Shown here: piece by piece, positions 12,452 through 19,277 of the stretch
Layout: every line of letters starts with the position of its first letter
Position numbering within the stretch: position 1 is the first letter of the stretch
Assembly: GCA_017514805.1 (NCBI GenBank)
Contig: JAFWIP010000002.1
Span: 1 to 64,000, forward strand
Source: Candidatus Saccharimonadota bacterium
Lineage (GTDB): Bacteria > Patescibacteriota > Saccharimonadia > Saccharimonadales > Saccharimonadaceae
DNA: 64,000 nucleotides
Direction: 5' to 3'
Notes under the pieces: generated by a model
The model's database searches: none
What the model was told of the DNA's origin: nothing
What the model saw: only the letters and a program-made list of their open reading frames with translations
Made by a program: the position numbers and the translations under genes

Positions 12452-13576
12452 TTACTCCGCTGGAGTCTCTGGTGTTTGTGGAGCTTCTGGCTGAGCAGGA
12501 GCATTATTCTGCTGCATCTGCTGCGCAATTGGGTTCTCGCTACCGCCGTTGTTCATGACGTTCATGCCAGCAGCACCCATAGCGCCCATGCCAAAGCCCA
12601 TACCCATCATGCCGTTCGTACCGGCATTATTACCTGCAGCATTGAAGCCTTCAGCAACCTGAGTCTGTGCGTATGCATTGCCAATATTGCCCTGCATCAT
12701 GTAACCAGTAGTAAACTTGTCGACCTTTGCGACAGAAGCTTCGTCCCAGTCGAGACCGCGTGGTTGAACATTTACAACCGCGATACCATACTTGGTACCC
12801 CACTGATAATTTTGTTCAACAGCTTCGTTGACGCTCTTCGCGAATTCAACCGTACCACCTTGGATGTCATCGATGGACTTACCGCCCTTGGTAAATGCGG
12901 AAAGTGCGGTTGCGAGTGAACCGATAAAGCCAGAGAAGAGGCTATCTTCGACACCGCCATCGCCTTCACCGAGATCAAACTGAGAGCGACCCTGACCGGA
13001 AGTAACATCGGTTGGGATGAGATTCTTGAACATGAGAACTGGGTCTACAACCTTAATAGTGTAGGTACCGTTGCTCGTAACTGCAAGCATAGCGCCACCG
13101 AACTTACCATCAGTGTAGCGGATTGGGTTCTGCGTGCCATATGGCAAACCCATGATATCCTTGAGGTTTACATAGTAAGCCTGCTGTTGATTGCCTGGCT
13201 GACCACCAAACTTGAACTGCTTGAAGCTCTGGCCAAAGGTGCTTGCGAAGAAGCCATCACCAGCGAACATAGACTTAGCTTCTGGAATGTTCTCGGAAGT
13301 ATAAGTGTAGCCACCTGGTTCTGCGACGACGCTTACGATTGCACCGTTCTCAACGGTGATGAGACAGGTACCTTCTGGAACCATAAACTTCGAACCGTTA
13401 GAAATAACGTTCGCATTCTCTTCACCATCATTGTTTTCGCTACCATCTTTCTTGACTGCAACAGCCTTTGCGATTAAGGTATGATCGGTCATCGTGCTTG
13501 GCGGAGCCATGTATTCCAACCACTGGTTGGCAAATGCGCCACCGAGGGCACCACCGAAAGCTTTTAGAAATGCCAT
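12452..13576 (-). CDS. SPFH-domain protein, YdjI-like
   Basis: A 374-residue protein. The start is fixed by a GGAGG site 9 nt upstream and a TATAAT box further up. Residues 20-300 carry the YdjI/virion-core-type SPFH fold, seen in QWLEYMAPP, FMVPEGTCLITVENG, GGYTYTSENIP and the region PRGLDWDEASV that ends the domain. The C-terminal 70 residues are rich in Met, Gly, Asn, Gln and Pro, and lack the zinc ribbon often found in YdjI homologues. In Bacillus the homologue is encoded with YdjG, YdjH and PspA. Here it heads an operon with two zinc-ribbon proteins, but no PspA gene is in view. A membrane scaffold role is inferred. Confidence 0.82.
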   Translation of the reverse strand: MAFLKAFGGALGGAFANQWLEYMAPPSTMTDHTLIAKAVAVKKDGSENNDGEENANVISNGSKFMVPEGTCLITVENGAIVSVVAEPGGYTYTSENIPEAKSMFAGDGFFASTFGQSFKQFKFGGQPGNQQQAYYVNLKDIMGLPYGTQNPIRYTDGKFGGAMLAVTSNGTYTIKVVDPVLMFKNLIPTDVTSGQGRSQFDLGEGDGGVEDSLFSGFIGSLATALSAFTKGGKSIDDIQGGTVEFAKSVNEAVEQNYQWGTKYGIAVVNVQPRGLDWDEASVAKVDKFTTGYMMQGNIGNAYAQTQVAEGFNAAGNNAGTNGMMGMGFGMGAMGAAGMNVMNNGGSENPIAQQMQQNNAPAQPEAPQTPETPAE

Positions 13577-13610
13577 TCTGGGATTTCCTCCATTAAGTTT
13601 CTATGCTTTT

Positions 13611-13616
13611 ATTATA
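13611..13616 (-). promoter_or_regulatory. -10 box TATAAT of the SPFH/zinc-ribbon operon
   Basis: Minus-strand TGCTATAAT (extended -10) lies about 35 nt upstream of the SPFH ATG, leaving a leader with a GGAGG ribosome site, unlike the leaderless genes. Confidence 0.6.
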
Positions 13617-13625
13617 GCAAATTCC

Positions 13626-13979
13626 CTAAAAAAGACCCGAAATAGGCATTTCGTTCTTCTGCTCGTCATCAGAGCTATTATTAATAGCATCCTCAAACAT
13701 TCTAATGCTTTCTTCGGCCGTTCTTGGACCTTCGCTTTTGTTTTGCGGCTCGTCATTGCCAAGATTATTCTCTTCGCTCTCCTGCCCTCGCATCTGATCT
13801 AGGTCTGACTTTACTCCTCCGCCAAATTCCCCCAACAGCCTATCGATTTCTAATAATTTCTCACCAAATTCTTGCGGCGAATACGGAAACCGCTCGTATT
13901 CACTTAGCGAATCCCAACCACTGTCCGACGTCCGCTCCGTCTTTTCATAACTTTTACTTCTAGTTTCCAAGCCACGCAT
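13626..13979 (-). CDS. Hypothetical acidic 117-residue protein
   Basis: The family is not recognised. The ATG is preceded by AGGAGG at good spacing. The protein is highly polar, with many Glu, Asp, Ser and Asn, no membrane helix and no Cys. A central helix-prone stretch (EKLLEIDRLLGEF) and a second near SIRMFEDAINN stand out. It follows the Mrr-type endonuclease by 41 bp on the same strand and is probably the last gene of the defence operon. It could be an accessory or regulatory protein, but nothing in the sequence proves it. Confidence 0.55.
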   Translation of the reverse strand: MRGLETRSKSYEKTERTSDSGWDSLSEYERFPYSPQEFGEKLLEIDRLLGEFGGGVKSDLDQMRGQESEENNLGNDEPQNKSEGPRTAEESIRMFEDAINNSSDDEQKNEMPISGLF

Positions 13980-14020
13980 CTCGTCCTCCTAGGTATTTTG
14001 AATAATAATAACACATCCAA

Positions 14021-14902
14021 TTACTCGGCATCATAAAAGCTATCAAGCTCATAAGTCTGAACCGGAAAAACATATAGCTCATACTTCTTTACGAGCCGCA
14101 CAAGATCATCGCCGTCAATCAAAGTAATTGGCGTGCCAGCACGAGCCGCCTCACGAGCAGCCGGCGTATAGCGTGAGTTTGTTATGAAAACCCCGTAATC
14201 CGCCTGGAATCTATTCATTGCGCCCAAGAAGCCATTTATCTCGACAGAGCCGACACTGCCCTGCCAACGCTTGCACTGAATCACGACGCGCGAAGTACGA
14301 AAATCATCTGTGCGACAATAACCATAGCCATCAATCCCGCCGTCATTCGACAGTTGCGTCCCAGTTTCGGTGAATTCTATGCCCATCTTATTTAATAAAG
14401 CACGCGAAAACAACTCGAATTTTTTGGGCGACATCTTACTAATTGCGGCCAACAGCTTTTCTCGAAAATCATTCAAGTATTCATTCTCAACTGTATTCTC
14501 CGCTTCTACTTCGTCTTTCTTCTTTTGTTTTTCGTTATTATGCCAATAGCTAATAGAAACATCATAGACATCTCTGTCAATCTCAAACGTTTTCATATCA
14601 ACGTTAATACCCTTCTCGGTCAGCTGTACCACAGGATTACCACGCGAATACGATACAAAACCAGCAACCAAAAGATTTTTCAAAGCAAAATTAAACTTAT
14701 AATCAAACGGCCGCCAAGGAGAATTAGTCTTCTTACTAATCTTTTTAACTTCTGAATACTCCGCTATGCCCTCATCATTATCAATAATATATTCACGAAG
14801 AGCTGCCTTATCTGCTCGACCGCCATTCTTCTGCAGCCCATCCATAATTGCAGTCGCAATTTGTTTTTCTTTATCAATCTCTCTTAAATCATCGAATGAC
14901 AT
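14021..14902 (-). CDS. Mrr-type restriction endonuclease
   Basis: A 293-residue protein. The ATG at 14902 is chosen because GGGAGGAA lies 5 nt upstream; a TTG five codons earlier would fall on the ribosome site. Residues 1-110 form a winged-helix Mrr_N-like domain ending in VVQLTEKG. Residues 155-285 are an Mrr_cat nuclease domain of the PD-(D/E)XK class, with FELFSRALLNKMG, GGIDGYGY and the catalytic VVIQCKRW, then GVFITNSRYTPAAREAA. E. coli Mrr cuts methylated DNA. Here it is encoded behind a methyltransferase and a probable type II nuclease, which raises the question of how self-damage is avoided. Confidence 0.88.
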   Translation of the reverse strand: MSFDDLREIDKEKQIATAIMDGLQKNGGRADKAALREYIIDNDEGIAEYSEVKKISKKTNSPWRPFDYKFNFALKNLLVAGFVSYSRGNPVVQLTEKGINVDMKTFEIDRDVYDVSISYWHNNEKQKKKDEVEAENTVENEYLNDFREKLLAAISKMSPKKFELFSRALLNKMGIEFTETGTQLSNDGGIDGYGYCRTDDFRTSRVVIQCKRWQGSVGSVEINGFLGAMNRFQADYGVFITNSRYTPAAREAARAGTPITLIDGDDLVRLVKKYELYVFPVQTYELDSFYDAE

Positions 14903-14934
14903 ATTTCCTCCCGACAATCATTACTCTTTATTCA

Positions 14935-15582
14935 TTAAAGGCTATATTGAAGTCTTGAATGAATTTCTCCTCTGTCAATCATAGTTTTAATTTCTCCAGG
15001 ATATCCGCTACACCGCAAATCCCAACTATTCAAGAATACTCTTAATATATATTCTATTGCTTCTTCTTCCGTTCTCGCCGACCATTGCCGATTAGCGCTC
15101 CAATTACACTGAAACGGAGGATTACTCCCATTTGGCTGCAAATTGCTAATTCTCTTTAAAGAAGTCCAAAACACGTCCCTAGAATCATTTTTATTGACGA
15201 CTAAATAATAATAATCAAATCCACGTCGAATATTGTTAGATACAATACTATTGAAATCCGGCCAATTGTTAGGTAGATTTTTTAATCCAGTAAGTGCATA
15301 TCCCATTCCCTTCTTCGATGATAAATTATCGGCAGAATTATTTGATAGATCAGATACTTTTATATTCACAAACAATTCCCCCTCATTATTAACGATGCAA
15401 AAATCATACCAAGCTCTTGCACGGGGAATATCAATCATACCTCCATACGGCGATTCTCGCAGTTCTTCTAATATTTCATGTTCGTTCACTCCAGAATTAA
15501 CACGCCCATCAGCATCATTGCTCGATAAATCAACTGGATGCCCCCTCAAATAGGCCACTATCTCATCCAAATATCTTTCCAT
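14935..15582 (-). CDS. Probable type II restriction endonuclease
   Basis: A 215-residue protein, starting at the ATG with GGAGG 9 nt upstream; a start 11 codons earlier would overlap the methyltransferase by 53 bp and has no ribosome site. The stretch ARAWYDFCI, then ELFVNIKVSDLS and SADNLSSKKGMGYALTG, resembles small restriction enzymes that have a D...(x)IK nuclease core. Here the residue before I-K is Asn where PD-(D/E)XK enzymes have an acid, so the active site is uncertain. The 20 bp overlap with the upstream methyltransferase is typical of a restriction-modification pair. The recognition site cannot be read from sequence. Confidence 0.6.
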   Translation of the reverse strand: MERYLDEIVAYLRGHPVDLSSNDADGRVNSGVNEHEILEELRESPYGGMIDIPRARAWYDFCIVNNEGELFVNIKVSDLSNNSADNLSSKKGMGYALTGLKNLPNNWPDFNSIVSNNIRRGFDYYYLVVNKNDSRDVFWTSLKRISNLQPNGSNPPFQCNWSANRQWSARTEEEAIEYILRVFLNSWDLRCSGYPGEIKTMIDRGEIHSRLQYSL

Positions 15583-16708
15583 CGATAGGAGCCTCCAATA
15601 ATGATTTTTGTGCAAATATATATCTACCGCCGGTCATGAATCCTAGCGCATTCCAATCAAGAGAATTTAGAGCATCAACCGCTTTTTCTAGATTTATATT
15701 CTTCTTCGGGAATAAGGCCAACAATGAACCATCCCACCTATCGCATTCATTAATAAAAAACGGGCTAGCAATGCGAGTCTTACAATTAACATAAATCCGC
15801 GGCTCACCCTCGCGAAAATCCACTGGCCTCCCCCACATAAACCATGTCTTTTCATCGAATGCCTTAATTCCACGAGATATTAATACATCTTTATACTTCA
15901 AAAGCGCATCATCTTCTTTTTGGTAAATCATCCTGCGAAGACTACCGTCTGAGCGTGTTTTAGAATAAACAAACTCAACACCTCTATCATTAACAAAATA
16001 CTTGTCGGCACCACTAACAGCGCCAACCTTTATATCAAAAAAATCCCCAAGCCTCTCATTTTGCCCATCTCTCACGAACGAGATAAGGCCATCGCTTTCG
16101 ATAAACTGATATTCGCCATCAAAGGTATTTGTTTTTCTTCCAAAATCCTCTTTCTCAAAACGAAAAATACACACATTCGGACAAGCGCCATCGAATAACC
16201 GTTCATCGCCATAGTCATAAAAATCAGTAATCGTACCGGTTTTATAAAGCAATTTATTAACTACTTTTGCAGATGTAAGTTTTATAAAATCTCTAGGGAC
16301 AATAAATATTAATTCACCGCCATCATTCAGATGCTTTACGCATTTTTCAATAAAATACAAATACAGATTTGCCTGCACTTTAATAGATGTTTTATGTTTA
16401 ACCTGAAATAGCGAATTATCAACATACGGCGGATTACCTATGATAGTGTCGAATTTCTCTTCTAATGGATAATCAAAAAAATCCATTACAATAACATCAT
16501 TGCTAGTAACGACTTCTGGATCGATTTCAAGAAAAACAGAATTTTTATTTTTAACTTTATTAAACGCACCGTCGCCACAAGATGGCTCCAGTAATCTACC
16601 GCCATTGTTCTTTATTAACGATATACACTTATCTACTAGTTTCTCCGGTGAAAAGAATTGTCCATATTTCTGTCTATGGCTAGCATTAGCAAATTTTTCG
16701 CGTGGTAT
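15563..16708 (-). CDS. Adenine-specific DNA methyltransferase (Eco57I-like), apparent ATA start
   Basis: The frame holds a full 381-residue N6-adenine methyltransferase if read from ATA at 16706-16708. Motifs in order are the N-terminal RQKYGQFFSPEKL (residues 13-24), AdoMet motif I LLEPSCGDGAF (39-49), FLEIDPEV with the ribose-binding acid (59-66), and the catalytic NPPY (92-95). A target-recognition part follows. No ATG, GTG or TTG lies between an upstream in-frame TAG and Met75, which would cut away motif I. AGGAGG stands 4 nt before the ATA, exactly where a start codon is expected. So either ATA is the initiator or the start codon has mutated from ATG. Two terminators lie just upstream. 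Confidence 0.8.
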   Translation of the reverse strand: MPREKFANASHRQKYGQFFSPEKLVDKCISLIKNNGGRLLEPSCGDGAFNKVKNKNSVFLEIDPEVVTSNDVIVMDFFDYPLEEKFDTIIGNPPYVDNSLFQVKHKTSIKVQANLYLYFIEKCVKHLNDGGELIFIVPRDFIKLTSAKVVNKLLYKTGTITDFYDYGDERLFDGACPNVCIFRFEKEDFGRKTNTFDGEYQFIESDGLISFVRDGQNERLGDFFDIKVGAVSGADKYFVNDRGVEFVYSKTRSDGSLRRMIYQKEDDALLKYKDVLISRGIKAFDEKTWFMWGRPVDFREGEPRIYVNCKTRIASPFFINECDRWDGSLLALFPKKNINLEKAVDALNSLDWNALGFMTGGRYIFAQKSLLEAPIDGKIFG

Positions 16709-16730
16709 GGCGCCTCCTAACCCCTAACGC

Positions 16731-16760
16731 CGCAAAAGAAAAGACACCGTTGCCGGTGTC
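16731..16760 (-). terminator. Intrinsic terminator 2, just upstream of the methyltransferase
   Basis: Minus-strand hairpin GACACCG-gcaa-CGGTGTC followed by TTTTCTTTT. It lies between the non-coding RNA gene and the methyltransferase, so read-through from upstream would be reduced. Confidence 0.75.
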
Positions 16761-16772
16761 GGATATTCATAT

Positions 16773-16798
16773 AAAAAACAGGACACCGCGCGGGTGTC
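16773..16798 (-). terminator. Intrinsic terminator 1, end of the structured RNA
   Basis: Minus-strand hairpin GACACC-cgcgc-GGTGTC followed within 3 nt by TTTTTT. Its 5' arm shares three bases with the closing stem of the RNA. The stem repeats that of terminator 2. Confidence 0.8.
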
Positions 16799-16939
16799 TA
16801 AACCAAATCGCACCTAGACCATCACTTGCGCAATGCTCCAGAATGTTAAGCGCGATGCCCTGATTAATACTCTCGAGCAAGACGCAAACTGTGCGATTTA
16901 CATTTGCAGCTAGGTGCGATAATTAAAATTGGTTTAGAC
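16773..16939 (-). ncRNA. Putative structured non-coding RNA with own promoter and terminator
   Basis: Read on the minus strand, an extended -10 box TGTTATAAT ends 6 nt before base 16939. From that base a closing stem GUCUAAACCA pairs perfectly with UGGUUUAGAC (16930-16939 with 16796-16805). An asymmetric internal loop comes next, and then a second perfect 11 bp stem, AUCGCACCUAG with CUAGGUGCGAU (16910-16920 with 16807-16817). About 90 nt inside hold further small hairpins, for example GCAAA/UUUGC and GCGC/GCGC. The terminator follows at once. The predicted +1 falls exactly on the first paired base, which is strong support for a discrete RNA of about 150-165 nt. The family is not recognised; the long terminal stem and open middle resemble 6S RNA, but no diagnostic 6S, SRP, tmRNA or RNase P motif was found. 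Confidence 0.65.
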
Positions 16940-16945
16940 AATTCT

Positions 16946-16951
16946 ATTATA
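16946..16951 (-). promoter_or_regulatory. -10 box TATAAT of the structured RNA
   Basis: Minus-strand TGTTATAAT (extended -10). A 6 nt gap puts +1 at 16939, the first base of the closing stem. Confidence 0.65.
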
Positions 16952-17061
16952 ACACCTACGCTAGCCAATGAGCACAATTATTATACACTTGTTTCGAAAA
17001 GAGTCAAAAATTTCAAATCACCTCTGTTATTTATCGTTTTACAAGCCCTCTCCTCCCCCGG

Positions 17062-17067
17062 TATAAT
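17062..17067 (+). promoter_or_regulatory. -10 box TATAAT for the CdiA-like nuclease, leaderless
   Basis: TATAAT ends exactly 6 nt before the ATG at 17074; there is no ribosome site. Confidence 0.65.
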
Positions 17068-17073
17068 ATTCTT

Positions 17074-17523
17074 ATGGTTAAAACCAAAATCATACTCCAC
17101 CCGTCAAAAACCGCTCTCGACAAGATTTTTCATGCCAATACTAAAAGATATCGCTTCCATTTTTCCCAATTAAATCCATCCGAAATCATCGCAATCTGCT
17201 CTATTATTGAAAACTACCATCCGACAACAATCATAAAAATTCCAGAGGTTGCATATCCAGAGAAGAAACGCACTCCAGATTTCTTAATTGACGGGGTCCG
17301 CTATGAAATCAAAGCGCCTCGCTCTATTCATTGCGTTCATAGCCTCTATACGAAAGCCAAAAAGCAAGTCCGCAAGAACGGCTTCATAGTATTTGAGTAT
17401 ATGAATATCGAAAACGCATCACTCTTCGATTTCGTAGAAAAAACCTACAAATACTGCAACCGTATACAGCCATGGGGATTCATCCTCATGAATCACGGCA
17501 ACATTCTCTACTCCACGCGCTAA
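17074..17523 (+). CDS. Small PD-(D/E)XK-like nuclease related to CdiA C-terminal toxin domains
   Basis: A 149-residue stand-alone protein. The key stretch is TPDFLIDGVRYEIKAP at about residues 69-84, a PD...EIK core as in the CdiA C-terminal tRNA nuclease domain, which is also found at the ends of some phage head proteins. A helix with KAKKQVRKNG and a strand GFIVFEY follow, as in that fold. It has no signal peptide, no secretion domain and no obvious adjacent immunity gene. It sits beside the restriction-modification operon, transcribed away from it, with its own leaderless promoter and a strong terminator. It could be a domesticated toxin, a toxin with an unseen antitoxin or a defence effector. 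Confidence 0.6.
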   Translation: MVKTKIILHPSKTALDKIFHANTKRYRFHFSQLNPSEIIAICSIIENYHPTTIIKIPEVAYPEKKRTPDFLIDGVRYEIKAPRSIHCVHSLYTKAKKQVRKNGFIVFEYMNIENASLFDFVEKTYKYCNRIQPWGFILMNHGNILYSTR

Positions 17524-17546
17524 CAATACCCCCAATCACAATCAAA

Positions 17547-17580
17547 AAATAAATCAGGCACATGTCCTGATTTATTTTTT
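17547..17580. terminator. Intrinsic terminator after the CdiA-like nuclease
   Basis: Stem of 12 bp, AAATAAATCAGG with CCTGATTTATTT, followed by a T run on the plus strand; the A run on the other side would also let it act for the minus strand. Confidence 0.8.
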
Positions 17581-17598
17581 CATTCTCAAAGAAGTTAC

Positions 17599-17625
17599 CG
17601 AAAGGAGGAATGTATCCTCCTTTCG
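17599..17625 (-). terminator. Hairpin at the 3' end of ppa
   Basis: A perfect 11 bp stem CGAAAGGAGGA/TCCTCCTTTCG lies just after the ppa stop codon. It lacks a clear U run on the minus strand, so it may stabilise the mRNA 3' end rather than terminate. The arm would also hide a GGAGG sequence. Confidence 0.45.
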
Positions 17626-17638
17626 AAGCGAAGCGTTT

Positions 17639-18172
17639 TTAATTCGCCTTCTGCCAGCGATCAATCGAAGCCTCGATAACCTTCGTAGCCTCATCTACGC
17701 CAAAGAAACCTTTAACGGTAGTCGTACCAGGCTTCTTGAGGTCCTTGTAGTGATTGAAGTGGAATTCAACCTGTTCGAACCAGCGCTTTGGCAAATCTTC
17801 GAGCGTCTTGACTGCATCGCCATTGTTGCGATCATCATCGACAACTGCGATAATCTTGTCGTCAACTTCCCCATCATCAACAAACTTCATTACGCCAAGT
17901 ACGCGTGCCTTGAGATAAATACCAGTCGTAAGTGGCTGATCGGTCACAACGAGCACATCGAGCTCATCGCCATCCTCATCAAGCGTCTGCGGAATGAAAC
18001 CGTAGTTGCAAGGCTTCGCGAATGCAATTGGCTCAATACGATCAAGCATAAAGCAAGCGCGCTTGCGATCCCACTCAATCTTATGGTTACTACCAGTTGG
18101 AATCTCAATCACAACATTGATGGTGCCGTCTTTGTACTCGCCCGGATCCAAAATCTGATTAAAATCTGCCAT
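17639..18172 (-). CDS. ppa: Inorganic pyrophosphatase, family I
   Basis: A 177-residue soluble enzyme that hydrolyses pyrophosphate and so pulls biosynthetic reactions forward. The family I signature DEDGDELDVLV (about residues 65-75), with its metal-binding Asp residues, is complete. IEIPTGSNHKIEWD near the N-terminus, PCNYGFIP, and DDRNN with a late KRWFEQVEFHFNHYKDLK are also typical. Length matches bacterial homohexameric enzymes. The start follows AAAGGAG at good spacing. Its promoter diverges from that of gap. Confidence 0.95.
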   Translation of the reverse strand: MADFNQILDPGEYKDGTINVVIEIPTGSNHKIEWDRKRACFMLDRIEPIAFAKPCNYGFIPQTLDEDGDELDVLVVTDQPLTTGIYLKARVLGVMKFVDDGEVDDKIIAVVDDDRNNGDAVKTLEDLPKRWFEQVEFHFNHYKDLKKPGTTTVKGFFGVDEATKVIEASIDRWQKAN

Positions 18173-18195
18173 TAAAAACTCCTTTCGTTTCCCCT

Positions 18196-18222
18196 ATTAT
18201 ACAACACTAGATATGATATAAT
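18196..18222. promoter_or_regulatory. Divergent -10 boxes for ppa and gap
   Basis: Minus-strand TATAAT at 18196-18201 serves ppa, and plus-strand TGATATAAT (hexamer 18217-18222) serves gap. The two overlap closely, so polymerases may compete. Both genes have short leaders with ribosome sites. Confidence 0.55.
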
Positions 18223-18265
18223 AAGCATAAGAAAAATCTAGATTTATATAGGAGAAAATTACCAA

Positions 18266-19276
18266 ATGGTCAAACTTGCAATCAATGGGTTTGGGCGCAT
18301 CGGTCGCAACGCTTTCAAAATCGCTTTTGATCGCGACGACACTGAGATTGTTGCTATCAATGACCTTACCGACGCAAAAACTCTTGCACATCTATTAAAA
18401 TATGACTCTAACTACGGTACCTATGGTCTTTCCGTAGATTACGATGACGAGAATATTATTGTCGACGGCAAGAAGATTCGTGTCCTCGCCGAAAAGGAAC
18501 CAGCTAACCTTCCCTGGGGTGATATGGGCGTAGATGTCGTTATCGAATCGACTGGCTTCTTTACCGATCCAGCTATGGCTCACGATCACATCAAGGCTGG
18601 CGCCAAAAAAGTCGTTATCTCTGCTCCAGCTAAGGGTGAAGGCGCCAAAACTATCGTTCTCGGCGTTAATGAAGACGATATTACCGCTGATGACGAAATC
18701 ATTTCCAACGCATCCTGCACTACGAACTGTATCGCGCCAGTTATGAAGGTTCTCGAGGATAATCTCGGTATCGAAAAGGCGATGATGACCACCGTCCATA
18801 GCTACACTGCTAGCCAGAAGCTTCAGGATGCTCCTGCTAAGGATCTCCGCGAAGCTCGCAACGCCGCTGAGAATATTGTTCCTACGACCACTGGCGCCAG
18901 TAAGGCTGCTGCGCTCACAATTCCTAGTCTCAAGGGTAAATTTAATGGTCTTTCTGTCCGCGTTCCAACCCCCGTTGTTTCCCTCTCAGACATCACTGCT
19001 ATCAGCAAACGCCCAACTAGCATCGAAGAAATCAACGATATCTTTCGCCGCGCCGCTAAGGAAGATTACTATCAAGGCATCCTCGCTGCAACCGATGAGG
19101 AACTCGTTTCTATCGATTACCGCGGCAACGCTCACAGCTGTATTGTCGACCTCAAACTTACTGATGTTGTCGATGGCAACCTCATTAAGGTCGTCGCTTG
19201 GTATGACAATGAGTGGGGTTACAGCAACCGCCTCGTAGAACTTAGTGTCGATTTCGGCAAGATGGGCAAAGATTAG
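18266..19276 (+). CDS. gap: Glyceraldehyde-3-phosphate dehydrogenase
   Basis: A 336-residue enzyme oxidising glyceraldehyde-3-phosphate to 1,3-bisphosphoglycerate with NAD(P). The N-terminal nucleotide site AINGFGRIGRNAFK, the catalytic Cys in SNASCTTNCIAP (about residue 154), the His region TVHSYTASQKLQD and the C-terminal WYDNEWGYSNR are all present. Asn-Asp at the end of the second strand (VAINDLTD) suggests NAD preference. The ribosome site AGGAG lies upstream. It is the first gene of a five-gene sugar-phosphate operon. Confidence 0.97.
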   Translation: MVKLAINGFGRIGRNAFKIAFDRDDTEIVAINDLTDAKTLAHLLKYDSNYGTYGLSVDYDDENIIVDGKKIRVLAEKEPANLPWGDMGVDVVIESTGFFTDPAMAHDHIKAGAKKVVISAPAKGEGAKTIVLGVNEDDITADDEIISNASCTTNCIAPVMKVLEDNLGIEKAMMTTVHSYTASQKLQDAPAKDLREARNAAENIVPTTTGASKAAALTIPSLKGKFNGLSVRVPTPVVSLSDITAISKRPTSIEEINDIFRRAAKEDYYQGILAATDEELVSIDYRGNAHSCIVDLKLTDVVDGNLIKVVAWYDNEWGYSNRLVELSVDFGKMGKD

Positions 19277-19277
19277 T

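Noticed and set aside
16796-16939. Integron attC-like site
   Set aside because: The long stems recall attC, but the arms do not fit the RYYYAAC/GTTRRRY boxes, and a promoter and terminator frame the element as an RNA gene.
16773-16939. SRP RNA, tmRNA or RNase P RNA
   Set aside because: The SRP apical GGAA loop motif, the tmRNA tRNA-like end and the RNase P conserved segments were looked for and not found.
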